16,542 bases of DNA from Fen-1038 sp042408355 (GTDB taxonomy: Bacteria > Chloroflexota > Anaerolineae > Anaerolineales > Villigracilaceae): contig JBHORD010000123.1 in the NCBI GenBank assembly GCA_042408355.1, forward strand, positions 1 to 16,542. Direction: 5' to 3'. Below, piece after piece: positions 1-7,446 of the stretch. The first letter of the stretch is position 1. Every line of letters starts with the position of its first letter. The translations under genes were made by a program, and so were the position numbers. The notes beneath the pieces are model-generated. The model saw only the letters and a program-made list of their open reading frames with translations, did not search any database and had not been told where the DNA came from.

Positions 1-1
1 G

Positions 2-982
2 ACGCAAATTCAGTCGAATCTTTGGGGATGGCATCCGTCACATTTATTCAAGCAGTTTTGGGAATGGTTATTGTTTTACGGCAACGGGCTGATCTGGAAG
101 CCGCCCGTTTCGCCGCAACAATTGTTCATCCTGGCAACCAACAGGACGCGCCCATTGTTCGATGTAGATGGCAATCTCTGGTATGAGCATTATTTCCCCG
201 GCGATACCCAACCGGTCTATATTCCAAATGTCGAGGTACTGCATCTGATGATCAATCCCGACGAGACAGGTTTTTGGGGCAGGGGAGTGATCACGTTCGC
301 GCGTGAAACGTTTGGACGCAGACTCTCGGCAAACAAGGCGCAATCGTTGTTGTACGCGCAGGGATTTATGCCTGCCGCGACCATGCGCGTGAACGCCGAT
401 ACCAGCACCGAGCAAGGTCAATTGATCCGCAACAGAATCCGACAGGCTTACGAGCAGTCCATGAGCGGCGTGGACAATGTTTACCGTCTCGCCATTCTGG
501 ACAAGAACATCGAAGAATATAAGCCGGTGGAGATAAATTTGAAAGATTCACAATGGCTCGAATCCATTTCGGCGACCGATGATGATATCGCGCTTTGGTT
601 TGGCATGGCTGGTCACATGCTCAACCGAGGCAAAGAAGCCTATGAATCGAACCAGCAAAAATTCGAAGAATTCAAAGCGCTCACCCTTGACCCGCTGGCG
701 GTTCCGTTTGAACAGGCGGCGCGCATCCGCTGGTTATCTCGATCTGAGCAGACAACGAATTATTTCAAGTTCAAACGAGAATCTTTGTTGCGGATGCTGC
801 CGCAGGAGCGTACCGCGATGTATGCAACGAGGATACAAACCGGTCAGATGTCACCGAACGAAGCCATCGAGTTGGAGGATGGCAATCCGTATCCCGAGGG
901 CGATCAGCATTTCATGATGAGCAATGTTGTGCCGATTAGTTCTGTTCAGAAAAATGCAGGAGACAACAATGCCAATCAATAA
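2..982 (+). CDS. Phage portal protein, HK97-like family (5' partial)
   Basis: This gene forms the dodecameric ring at the head vertex through which DNA is packaged and to which the neck attaches. The reading frame is open to the left edge, so the true start lies upstream; 326 residues are visible. Family-typical features are the hydrophobic-aromatic stretch ending in YGNGLIWK near residues 27-34 and the SATDDDIALWFGMAGHMLN segment about two-thirds along, which matches the conserved portal pattern of a helix that senses DNA. A final acidic tail (EAIELEDGNPYPEGDQHF) is the usual 'two of these sites, E-E-G-NPYP-GD' ending of HK97-type portals. The gene overlaps the protease start by 14 nt, so the two are probably translationally coupled. 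The portal call is firm; the exact subfamily is inferred. Confidence 0.9.
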   Translation, partial: TQIQSNLWGWHPSHLFKQFWEWLLFYGNGLIWKPPVSPQQLFILATNRTRPLFDVDGNLWYEHYFPGDTQPVYIPNVEVLHLMINPDETGFWGRGVITFARETFGRRLSANKAQSLLYAQGFMPAATMRVNADTSTEQGQLIRNRIRQAYEQSMSGVDNVYRLAILDKNIEEYKPVEINLKDSQWLESISATDDDIALWFGMAGHMLNRGKEAYESNQQKFEEFKALTLDPLAVPFEQAARIRWLSRSEQTTNYFKFKRESLLRMLPQERTAMYATRIQTGQMSPNEAIELEDGNPYPEGDQHFMMSNVVPISSVQKNAGDNNANQ

Positions 983-1781
983 CCCGATTCGCTGTTTTGA
1001 AGGCAATGCACAGCCGGGCGATCCGTTTTGGAAGTTCATCAATTCCGCCGAAAGTGATAGCGGCTTGACCGAGCTTGAACTCAATGGAGTCATTTCCGAG
1101 TTTTCATGGTTCGGCGATGAAGTCACGCCAAAGAAATTCAAAGACGAACTTTATGCAATTGGCAAAGGCGGTCCGGTGCTGTTGAAGGTCAACTCGCCGG
1201 GCGGCGATGTGATTGCCGCTTCGATGATGCGTTCCATTTTGACGGATTATCCCGGACCCGTTACGGCGCGCGTTGACGGCGTAGCGGCCAGCGCGGCGGT
1301 CGCGGTTGTGATGGCGGCCGGCCGCATAAAAATGATGGACAGCGCGTACATGATGATTCATGATCCATCGGTCGTTGTGTTTCTGGCGCAGCTGGATATC
1401 GAAACGCTGACCAGTTTGCGCGATGAATTGAAATCCATCAAGGACGGCATTGTGCCAATTTATGCCGAGCGCACTGGATTGAGTGAAGACAAGCTCAACC
1501 ACATGATGGCTGATGAGACATGGATGAGCGCGCGCGAGGCTGTTGAATTGGGCTTTGCCGACGAGGTAATCACTGCCGGGCAAAAACGTCCAATCGAAAA
1601 TGTGGCGTTTGTCAATTGTCTGAAAAATTATGCACACGTCCCGCCTGCTTTGATGCAGGCCATGAATTCAGTCAATCAACCGCAAGAGAGCGAGCCATCC
1701 AGCAGACTGCTCTCCGCGGAGGATGAACGCATGGCGGAATGCCTGCGTAACCGTGTCAATCAAATTTTGAAAAAGGAGTAA
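969..1781 (+). CDS. Head maturation protease, ClpP/S14-type
   Basis: This is a prohead serine protease that cleaves scaffold or capsid precursors inside the prohead. It has 270 residues. The ClpP fold is clear: NSPGGD at 75-80 is the oxyanion/substrate-strand loop, the nucleophile is S108 within GVAASAA, the histidine is H131 in MMIHDP, and the third triad member is probably D182 in the ADETWMSAREAVELGFADEV segment. The C-terminal 60 residues are charged and probably a packaging tail. I chose ATG 969 because AGGAGA (958-963) sits 5 nt upstream and because the protein start then matches relatives; an in-frame codon at 924 would overlap the portal more. Host ClpP is excluded by position between portal and capsid and by the divergent sequence. 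Confidence 0.9.
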   Translation: MPINNPIRCFEGNAQPGDPFWKFINSAESDSGLTELELNGVISEFSWFGDEVTPKKFKDELYAIGKGGPVLLKVNSPGGDVIAASMMRSILTDYPGPVTARVDGVAASAAVAVVMAAGRIKMMDSAYMMIHDPSVVVFLAQLDIETLTSLRDELKSIKDGIVPIYAERTGLSEDKLNHMMADETWMSAREAVELGFADEVITAGQKRPIENVAFVNCLKNYAHVPPALMQAMNSVNQPQESEPSSRLLSAEDERMAECLRNRVNQILKKE

Positions 1782-1787
1782 AAAAAC

Positions 1788-2144
1788 ATGATCGATCTGA
1801 AATCACCGTTAGATGCGGTCAACGCGGCAGATGCAGCGCTCAAACAAAAAGCCGCGGAGATCAATGATTTGTTCGCCCAGGGAACGCCGGAGGCGGTGAA
1901 ACAGGCGCTCGACATGCAATCCGCGCTGGACGAGTTGCAGTCTGATTATGACAACAAATTGGCGCTCTATCAAAAACTCGTCAAAGCCAACGCGCCGAGC
2001 AATGTTGCCAAGTTGTTCGTCCATGCCGCTGAAGCGAACGAGGACGAAATAAAAAATAAAACGATGAATCGCAGTGCATTTGATGCACTGGATCATGCGG
2101 CCCGTTCGGCGTTTATTTCTGCTGGCGGGAAAGTCGAAGATTAA
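1788..2144 (+). CDS. Small coiled-coil head protein, possible scaffold
   Basis: This is a protein of 118 residues lying between the protease and the capsid gene. Residues about 8-65 are rich in Ala, Leu, Asp, Glu and Lys with heptad-like spacing, suggesting a helical coiled coil. The last 25 residues (NRSAFDALDHAARSAFI, then SAGGKVED) resemble a short conserved element I know from proteins encoded just before P22-type coat genes. An AAGGAG at 1773-1778 precedes the ATG. The coat gene next door begins directly at its mature-looking N terminus, so this separate protein could supply the scaffolding (delta-domain) role and be the protease substrate. That function is an inference from position and composition; no catalytic motif is visible. 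Confidence 0.75.
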   Translation: MIDLKSPLDAVNAADAALKQKAAEINDLFAQGTPEAVKQALDMQSALDELQSDYDNKLALYQKLVKANAPSNVAKLFVHAAEANEDEIKNKTMNRSAFDALDHAARSAFISAGGKVED

Positions 2145-2155
2145 AGGAGCTAGAA

Positions 2156-3310
2156 ATGGCTAATACGCTTACCAATCTCATTCCGACCATTTATGCCGCG
2201 CGTGATATTGTTCTGCGCGAACTGACCGGCTTCATTCCGGCTGTCACATTGGATGCCAGCGCAGAACAAGCCGCGAAAGACCAGACTATTCGCTGGCCGG
2301 TTACGCCGGTGCAGACTGCCGGGAATATCACTCCCGCCGCGACGGGTCCCGATCCGAGCGCTCAGACACAAGGCTCGGACACCATGTCAATCAGCAAATC
2401 CCGCTCGACCAGTTTCTACTGGGAGGGCGAAGAGCAGAAGAGCCTTGGCGGTCTTTATAACCAAATTCTTCGTGATCAGTTCGCACAAGCGATGCGCACG
2501 CTGATCAATGAAGTCGAGTCCGATTTGGCCGCGCTGTATGTGAGCGCTTCACGCGCGTATGGAACGGCTGGCGTCACCCCCTTCGACAGCACAAACAAAA
2601 TTTCATTCACCGCGCAATTGCTCAAAATCCTGAAGGACAACGGCGCGCCGACGAACGATCTGCAATTGGTCATTGATACCACGTCCGCCGCGGCTCTTCG
2701 GAGTCTCGTTGAGCTTTACAAGGTCAACGAGAGCGGAAACGATTCGCTTTTGCGGCGCGGTGTTTTGCAGGATTTGCATGGTTTCGCTGTGCGTGAATCT
2801 GCGCAAGTCAAAACGCATACCAAAGGCACCGCGTCCGGCTATTTAGTTGATCTGGCCGCCGGTTATACACCGGGATCAAAGACCATCCATGTGGACACCG
2901 GCACAGGCACCATTTTGGCTGGCGATATTATCGTCAATAACAAGACCGGACGAGATACCAATAAGTATGTGGTCAAGACCGGTTTTGCAGGCGATGGCGA
3001 CGGCGATATCGTTCTGGCAAATCCGGGCAATCTGCTCGCCTGGTCTGATAACGATCCAGTCAGTGTGATCGGCACGTATGTCTGCAATATGGCATTCAGT
3101 CGTTCTGCAATTCATTTGCTGGTGCGCCAGCCTGCAATGCCCGAGGGCGGCGATGACGCCGATGATGTGATGGCTGTTTCCGATCCAGAGACCGGCATAA
3201 CGTTCCAGGTTGCCATGTATCGCCAATACCGCCGAATCGCCTATGAAGTCGGCTTGGCGTGGGGCGTCAAGGCTGTCAAGCCCGAAGCCATTGCGCTGTT
3301 GCTCGGTTAG
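2156..3310 (+). CDS. Major capsid protein, P22 coat-like HK97 fold
   Basis: This is the main shell subunit, 384 residues, preceded by AAGGAG at 2144-2149. The N terminus (MANTLTNLIPTIYAARDIVL) and the C terminus (GLAWGVKAVKPEAIALLLG) match the P22 coat-protein family; the P22 protein itself ends with a similar LWYGVNATRPEAIG run. Residues 83-130 form the long spine-helix region, and about 232-310 hold a glycine- and aspartate-rich beta segment that corresponds in position to the P22 insertion (I-) domain. The segment AIHLLVRQPAMPEGGDDADD (318-337) is typical of the family. No delta domain precedes the mature N terminus. The capsid call is secure; the I-domain boundaries are approximate. Confidence 0.92.
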   Translation: MANTLTNLIPTIYAARDIVLRELTGFIPAVTLDASAEQAAKDQTIRWPVTPVQTAGNITPAATGPDPSAQTQGSDTMSISKSRSTSFYWEGEEQKSLGGLYNQILRDQFAQAMRTLINEVESDLAALYVSASRAYGTAGVTPFDSTNKISFTAQLLKILKDNGAPTNDLQLVIDTTSAAALRSLVELYKVNESGNDSLLRRGVLQDLHGFAVRESAQVKTHTKGTASGYLVDLAAGYTPGSKTIHVDTGTGTILAGDIIVNNKTGRDTNKYVVKTGFAGDGDGDIVLANPGNLLAWSDNDPVSVIGTYVCNMAFSRSAIHLLVRQPAMPEGGDDADDVMAVSDPETGITFQVAMYRQYRRIAYEVGLAWGVKAVKPEAIALLLG

Positions 3311-3318
3311 GAGCCGAT

Positions 3319-3498
3319 ATGACCGCCCGTGAAGTTGTTGTTATGAAGCGCGGCGAGGCAACGATGAACGTACCTGCCGATAAGGTGCAGTCCTGGCTCG
3401 ACGAAGGCTGGATTGAAATTTCCCGCTATGTTGTTGAAGAGCCGACTGTGTCCGCGTCGAAACCAGACACGGAGTCTGATTCGAAGAAAAAGAAATAG
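3319..3498 (+). CDS. Small hypothetical head-region protein
   Basis: This is a protein of 59 residues directly after the capsid gene. I chose ATG 3319 because TAGGAG at 3308-3313 overlaps the capsid stop and is correctly spaced; the longer frame from 3259 would run inside the capsid gene. Residues 4-35 look like a small strand-helix-strand unit (REVVVMKRGEATMNVPADKV followed by WLDEGWIEI), a layout common in tiny proteins that follow capsid genes. The tail, from about residue 40, is disordered and ends in four lysines. It may be a minor head or neck component. I do not recognise a named family, and no enzyme motif is visible. Confidence 0.7.
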   Translation: MTAREVVVMKRGEATMNVPADKVQSWLDEGWIEISRYVVEEPTVSASKPDTESDSKKKK

Positions 3499-3539
3499 GA
3501 ATCCGGCCGGTCCGTGACCTTCCCCGGCTGAGTTCACCG

Positions 3540-3568
3540 CCCTGCCGCGGCGCCTCCCCGCGGCAGGG
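3540..3568 (+). repeat. Perfect 11-bp GC-rich inverted repeat (RNA hairpin)
   Basis: CCCTGCCGCGG (3540-3550) and its exact reverse complement (3558-3568) flank a 7-nt loop. It lies in the 96-nt gap between the small head gene and the connector gene. The downstream bases GACGTGAGCG contain no T run, so it is not a standard intrinsic terminator. It may act as a mRNA-stability or processing element, or as a factor-dependent pause, separating head from neck expression. Confidence 0.75.
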
Positions 3569-3594
3569 ACGTGAGCGCCAGTTGACGAGTATCC

Positions 3595-4617
3595 ATGACT
3601 GAACCGATCATTATTCAATCTTATTGTTCCGTGGCAGAGCTCGAATCCGATCTGCATTTAAACGGGTCGGAAACGGAAGCCTATCTGCTCAATAAGATCG
3701 CATCCGCATCGGACTTCCTGCAAAAAGCTATCGGTCAATTTCTGCCGGTGGTGATGATACATTCCTATCACCGCCACGATGAGCCGAGACATTCGTCTGT
3801 TTATATCAAGCCACTGTTATCGGTGGATTCAATTGTCATTGGCAGTGATGTGTTGACTGTTGACGATTATTCGCTCGGCCCCGACAGCCGTCACTGGCCG
3901 AACGGACCGTATTCGTGGATTGATTTGCATCATGAGTATCATCACAATCACCACACGGTGTACGTCACCGGTCTGCATGGTTTGTATAACCGAATTGAAT
4001 TGTTGAACGTAAAACTCGACGGCGGGCAGCAGGCAATTGATTTGACAATGAGCGTGGATAACGGCGCGCTGGTATCGCCGGGCATGGTTATCAATATAGA
4101 CGACGAGAGCGAATATATCCAATCCACCGGCGCACCGTCGAACGCGGTTACAACATTGGCCGCCGCATTGGACGCGGCATCTGAAATCATTTCCGTGCAT
4201 GATGGCTCACTGGTTCATATCGGCGAGGTCGTCCGCTGTGGCTTCGAGCAAATGAAAGTGCTCGATATTTCCGGCAACGATCTCAATGTTGTACGCGGCT
4301 GGAATCGCACCAACCGCGTGGTACACGCTGAAAATGCCAGCGTGGATGTCTATCGCACATTCAACGTTTTGCGCGGCGTCAATGGCACGACTGCCGCAGA
4401 CCATGCTGATCAATCAGTCATAAGCCGCCAGATGGTTCCCGATGATATCAACGGATTGTGCCGGATCATCGCGGGAAATTGGCTCAAATTCGCACAAAGC
4501 GGATACCAGGGAAAAATCGGCGACCAAAACACGGGCCAGATTATTTACCAAGCGGCCATTCCGACCACCGACCTTGAGCGCATCAAGGCGGCGTACTCCA
4601 TTCCGACGGCAGGCTGA
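3595..4617 (+). CDS. Head-tail connector protein (gp6-like) with large insertion
   Basis: This protein probably forms the ring below the portal that receives the tail. It has 340 residues where simple gp6-like connectors have about 100. Residues 1-125 carry the helical opening (CSVAELESDLHLNG, then LNKIASASDFLQKAIG) and the strand typical of connectors, and residues 278-340 complete the fold (VPDDINGLCRIIAGNWLKF and a C-terminal extension). Between them, about 130-277, is a beta-rich insertion with repeated units. A His-rich stretch (LHHEYHHNHH, 111-120) is odd. The ATG at 3595 has no strong Shine-Dalgarno, unlike its neighbours. The connector role comes from its ends plus position; it could also be called a DNA-packaging adaptor. 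Confidence 0.75.
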   Translation: MTEPIIIQSYCSVAELESDLHLNGSETEAYLLNKIASASDFLQKAIGQFLPVVMIHSYHRHDEPRHSSVYIKPLLSVDSIVIGSDVLTVDDYSLGPDSRHWPNGPYSWIDLHHEYHHNHHTVYVTGLHGLYNRIELLNVKLDGGQQAIDLTMSVDNGALVSPGMVINIDDESEYIQSTGAPSNAVTTLAAALDAASEIISVHDGSLVHIGEVVRCGFEQMKVLDISGNDLNVVRGWNRTNRVVHAENASVDVYRTFNVLRGVNGTTAADHADQSVISRQMVPDDINGLCRIIAGNWLKFAQSGYQGKIGDQNTGQIIYQAAIPTTDLERIKAAYSIPTAG

Positions 4618-4619
4618 TA

Positions 4620-5117
4620 ATGTCGTACAAAATCTCCATCGACTCCGTTGATTTGGATTGGCAGATCGAAATGTTGAAGTTGTATCCTGCCATTGCGGAA
4701 CGCCATTACCGCAATGCAATGTCAGAGTCAGTAAAACTTTTATATGCAACCATCCGCGCGGGTGTGCCGTTTGCGCTGGCATTGCAATCTCTGCAATGGA
4801 AAATCACAGGGCAGGGATTGAATATTCAGGGTGCGGCTGGCTGGTTTACAACAGATTTCTGGCAAATCAATATTTTCGAATATGGCATCCAGAAGCCCTA
4901 TGAAATTACCGCAAAAAGCAATCATCCGTTTTTGAAATTTCTGCGCAGTGGGGATGCGCATTTCGTCCCCGCTGTGGAACATCCTGCCATGCCCGGCATG
5001 CACTTCGTTCAAAATGCGTGGGATGCCACCCAGCCGCAAATCGAGGAAATATTCGATCAGGCTTCGATGCGGGTTATGGCTGAATTGTCTGCGCCAAGCG
5101 GGGGAGGTACGGAATGA
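4620..5117 (+). CDS. HK97 gp10-like neck/tail component
   Basis: This protein of 165 residues starts 2 nt after the connector stop, so it is probably coupled to it. The layout fits the HK97 gp10 family: a helical N-terminal half (WQIEMLKLYPAIAERHYRNA), then a beta region with an FEYG-like element (INIFEYGIQKPYEI) and the sequence FLRSGDAHFVPAVEHPAMPG, matching the family pattern of L-F-x-F-V-x-H-P-G. It ends in a helix with an acidic stretch. These proteins sit at the head-tail joining region and help complete the tail. No catalytic motifs are visible. The alternative is a generic tail completion protein. Confidence 0.78.
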   Translation: MSYKISIDSVDLDWQIEMLKLYPAIAERHYRNAMSESVKLLYATIRAGVPFALALQSLQWKITGQGLNIQGAAGWFTTDFWQINIFEYGIQKPYEITAKSNHPFLKFLRSGDAHFVPAVEHPAMPGMHFVQNAWDATQPQIEEIFDQASMRVMAELSAPSGGGTE

Positions 5118-5599
5118 CAACATATACCAATGATGGGGCAGACAAATGGCTGGATGCGTTGTGCAAAATTTTTGCAATCAATGTAGGCGGACGCGATATC
5201 AAATCGTTTGTCGTTTTCGAGAGGGATGAATTACCAGCGGCGATCAACATCGAGACTATTCCATGCGCAGTGAGCTACATCACCGACTGCCAGCCGGAAT
5301 ATTCGACCGGCGGAGCGTTCAAACTTTATTGGTCAGGTGAAACAGATTTCCATATTACCAAGGATGTGAAACCGTCGAACATTCCCGTCATCATGCGCTG
5401 TTATCCGAAAATTTTAGCCGCCGCCGCCGCGAACATCACACTCGGCGGCACGGTGATGGACTTTACGATCCCAAACGTTTCAGGCGCAATGCGTTTCATG
5501 ACCTATCTGAACACTGACAATAAGCCGGACCATCAAGGCGTTGTCGTCCGATGGAATGTGATGCAGCACGTCAGCGGAACATACGAAGTCAAAGCGTAA
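5114..5599 (+). CDS. Tail terminator / tail completion protein (probable)
   Basis: This protein of 161 residues overlaps the preceding stop by ATGA (5114-5117), a sign of translational coupling. By gene order (connector, gp10-like, this gene, tail tube) it fills the slot of the tail terminator, the protein that caps the tube and stops tail polymerisation. The sequence has mixed alpha-beta content, with an N-terminal helix (ADKWLDALCKIFAI) and later strands (GGAFKLYWSGETDFHIT). I see no diagnostic motif, so the assignment rests on position and size. The preceding GGGGAGG at 5100-5106 is a good ribosome-binding site for it. Confidence 0.65.
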   Translation: MTTYTNDGADKWLDALCKIFAINVGGRDIKSFVVFERDELPAAINIETIPCAVSYITDCQPEYSTGGAFKLYWSGETDFHITKDVKPSNIPVIMRCYPKILAAAAANITLGGTVMDFTIPNVSGAMRFMTYLNTDNKPDHQGVVVRWNVMQHVSGTYEVKA

Positions 5600-5616
5600 A
5601 TAGAAAGGATTTCAAT

Positions 5617-6630
5617 ATGGGCAACCGTTATTTTTCAAAGGTGCAATTCGGCAAGGAGACTGTGCGCGGGACCGCCGTCGCTGCGGATACGATTTTGCTG
5701 TGCGATAAATTGTCAGTCAAAACAGACCGCAAACCGGTCTATCCGAGCGAGAACATCGGCATCCGCGCGCCCGCTATGCGTTCAGAGATCTATCAGTATC
5801 TTTACACCAATACGCTAGTCACACCGCACGGGTATTTCCAGATGCTGCCGGCATTGTTCGGATGCGGACTGAAAGGCGGAGTGGTTCCGAGCGAAGTCAC
5901 TGCCGGTCAGAGGGATTATCTCTGGTCATTCACGCCGAATCTGGCGTTCGGCGTTTCCAACGCGCAGGATTCAATGACGATTGAGTTGGGTGACGATACG
6001 CAGGCATTCGAGGCGGAATTCTGCATGTACGAGCGCATCCGCATCAGCTGGCAAGTATCACAGGGGATGGATGCCAGCCCGGTGAATATCGAGCGTGACT
6101 TTTTTGGCCGGCAATTGACTCCGACCACGTTCACAGGCGGGTTGGTTTTGCCGAGCATCGAGCCGATGAATGGCAAACTTTCGCGGCTGTACGCAGATAA
6201 CGCGTGGGCTAATGTCGGCAATACGGAATTAGAAAACATCCTGCGCGGCGCGGACATCGAAATCTTGACCGGGTTGTATCCAAAGTTTTCAGGCTCCGGC
6301 TATAAATATTTCGACGGGTTTGGCGAAGACGTGATGGAGGTCACGGCAAAGTTGACACTGGAGGGCGGCAGTGACGCAGATGCGATCTTCGATGCGCATC
6401 TGGCGAATACGTTCCAGGTCATTCGTCTGGAAATCAATGGCGGCCAGATCGGGACTGGCACCAATCACAATCTGAGTATTGACCTGGGCGGCACGTGGGA
6501 GGAAGTCACACCGCTGGGCGGCGAAGACCGGGGCGACAATTTGACGGATGCGGTCTTGCGCAGTTATTATGATCCGACCGGACAGAAACAATTCCAAGTG
6601 AATGTAACCACGGATGTAGATAGCTATTAG
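5617..6630 (+). CDS. Major tail tube protein
   Basis: This protein forms the stacked rings of the flexible tail tube. It has 337 residues and is beta-rich. The opening (GNRYFSKVQFGKETVRGTAV) matches the usual start of tail tube proteins in this group, where a short strand is followed by a KE(T)xRGT element. I chose ATG 5617 because GAAAGGA (5603-5609) is well spaced and because the upstream frame from 5551 lies inside the terminator gene. It stands directly upstream of the chaperone pair and tape measure, the order seen in lambda-like tails. It is long for a bare tube protein, so an extra domain is likely in the C-terminal half. Confidence 0.8.
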   Translation: MGNRYFSKVQFGKETVRGTAVAADTILLCDKLSVKTDRKPVYPSENIGIRAPAMRSEIYQYLYTNTLVTPHGYFQMLPALFGCGLKGGVVPSEVTAGQRDYLWSFTPNLAFGVSNAQDSMTIELGDDTQAFEAEFCMYERIRISWQVSQGMDASPVNIERDFFGRQLTPTTFTGGLVLPSIEPMNGKLSRLYADNAWANVGNTELENILRGADIEILTGLYPKFSGSGYKYFDGFGEDVMEVTAKLTLEGGSDADAIFDAHLANTFQVIRLEINGGQIGTGTNHNLSIDLGGTWEEVTPLGGEDRGDNLTDAVLRSYYDPTGQKQFQVNVTTDVDSY

Positions 6631-6647
6631 TTTCACCCCACTCCCGT

Positions 6648-6682
6648 CCCCTCCCCAAGTTCAGAGCAAATTTGGAGAGGGG
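6648..6682 (+). promoter_or_regulatory. Inverted repeat covering the chaperone ribosome-binding site
   Basis: CCCCTCCCCAA (6648-6658) pairs with TTGGAGAGGGG (6672-6682) with one mismatch, leaving a 13-nt loop. The right arm contains the Shine-Dalgarno region GGAGAGGGGAGA (6674-6685) for the downstream gene at 6695. In the mRNA the hairpin could hide that site and lower chaperone synthesis relative to the tube protein. The pattern of a C-rich arm, AA/TT and a G-rich arm also resembles palindromic intergenic repeats that I associate with Chloroflexota and cyanobacterial genomes (from memory). Confidence 0.6.
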
Positions 6683-6694
6683 AGAACAAAAGAG

Positions 6695-7165
6695 ATGCAG
6701 ATGAAGATCAATATTCCGAAAGTCATTGCGACGGTGGACATGAGCGGATACGCGCCCGAACTGGCGGGAAATAATTTATACGTTTGGGTGAACCCGCCGC
6801 TGCAAATGCTGCGCGACTACGACAATCTGGTTGCCGCGCTACAAGCGAAAGAGGTCGAAGCGGCGAAGGACGTTTTGCTTCCGCAAACAGCGGCGAACGA
6901 TGCCCAGACCGAATCGGCGCTGGCTGGCGTGATAGACCGGATTCTGCGGACGCTGCGCATCCGAAAAGACCAGCAATCGGAACGTCTCGATGCGGCGCTG
7001 TTGAAATGGTATCTGGAAATATGGAACCAGGGACCGGCAGAGACGCATTTCGATATAGACGAACTGCGAACCTATGAGGAGCAAGACCCGTCATTTTTGA
7101 GTTGGATGATCGCGCAGACTTGGAAGGTGCGCAAAGAACACATCGAAAGCAAAAAAAAAGCCTGA
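6695..7165 (+). CDS. Tail assembly chaperone, G-like N-terminal product
   Basis: This is a protein of 156 residues between the tube and the tape measure genes. By position and by its overlap with the next frame it corresponds to lambda gpG, which with gpGT coats the tape measure during tail building. The start region has two ATGs, 6695 and 6701; I chose 6695, about 9 nt after GGGGAGA. The content is mainly helical after residue 30, with a glutamine/alanine-rich middle and a Lys-rich end. The last codons lie on a run of nine A (7151-7159), followed by GCC TGA. A -1 shift there would extend it by 89 codons into the next frame. No sequence motif is diagnostic; the call is by synteny and the shift site. 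Confidence 0.8.
   Translation: MQMKINIPKVIATVDMSGYAPELAGNNLYVWVNPPLQMLRDYDNLVAALQAKEVEAAKDVLLPQTAANDAQTESALAGVIDRILRTLRIRKDQQSERLDAALLKWYLEIWNQGPAETHFDIDELRTYEEQDPSFLSWMIAQTWKVRKEHIESKKKA
7151..7159 (+). promoter_or_regulatory. Probable programmed -1 frameshift site (A9)
   Basis: Nine A precede GCCTGA. In the zero frame the codons are AAA AAA AAA GCC TGA. The A AAA AAA heptamer (7153-7159) allows both tRNAs to slip back one base. The new frame then reads AGC CTG ATG and continues to 7428, giving a predicted fusion of 244 residues. Lambda-type phages make G and GT in this way. Confidence 0.75.
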
Positions 7166-7428
7166 TGGATGCCTTGAATTATGCTGCAAAAACAAATCGC
7201 ACATCTCATGAGAAATTGCAGGACGTGGAGCTGGCACGCATAATCAATGCGCAATGCGGTGGCGTGGTAATAGCGCCATGGGATGTAAACCAGTTGGACG
7301 AGGAGTGGCAGGATGTGTTTCTCGGTTTGGCGAAACTGCCGGAATTGCGCGAACGCTATCAAGCGTTCGAGAACCGGCTGGCTGAGATACGGAGAAAACA
7401 TCCGTCATATCGAAAGTATTTGAGCTAG
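7165..7428 (+). CDS. Tail assembly chaperone, T-like downstream frame
   Basis: This frame encodes the C-terminal (T-like) part of the tail chaperone. As part of the fusion it would help recruit tape measure and tube. From its own ATG (7165, overlapping the previous stop as TGATG) it makes 87 residues; if reached by the -1 shift it joins the gene above after the A9 run. No convincing Shine-Dalgarno precedes 7165, which favours shifting, although stop-start coupling is possible. The sequence is helical, with the segment LQDVELARIINAQCGGVVI at its centre and a basic C terminus. An upstream in-frame ATG at 7102 lies inside the first chaperone gene and is not preferred. Confidence 0.75.
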   Translation: MDALNYAAKTNRTSHEKLQDVELARIINAQCGGVVIAPWDVNQLDEEWQDVFLGLAKLPELRERYQAFENRLAEIRRKHPSYRKYLS

Positions 7429-7446
7429 ACCCACCAGAGAGAAATA

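Noticed and set aside
969..1781. Host ClpP protease subunit
   Set aside because: It overlaps the portal gene, has a phage-type C-terminal tail and lies before a capsid gene, so it is the head maturation protease.
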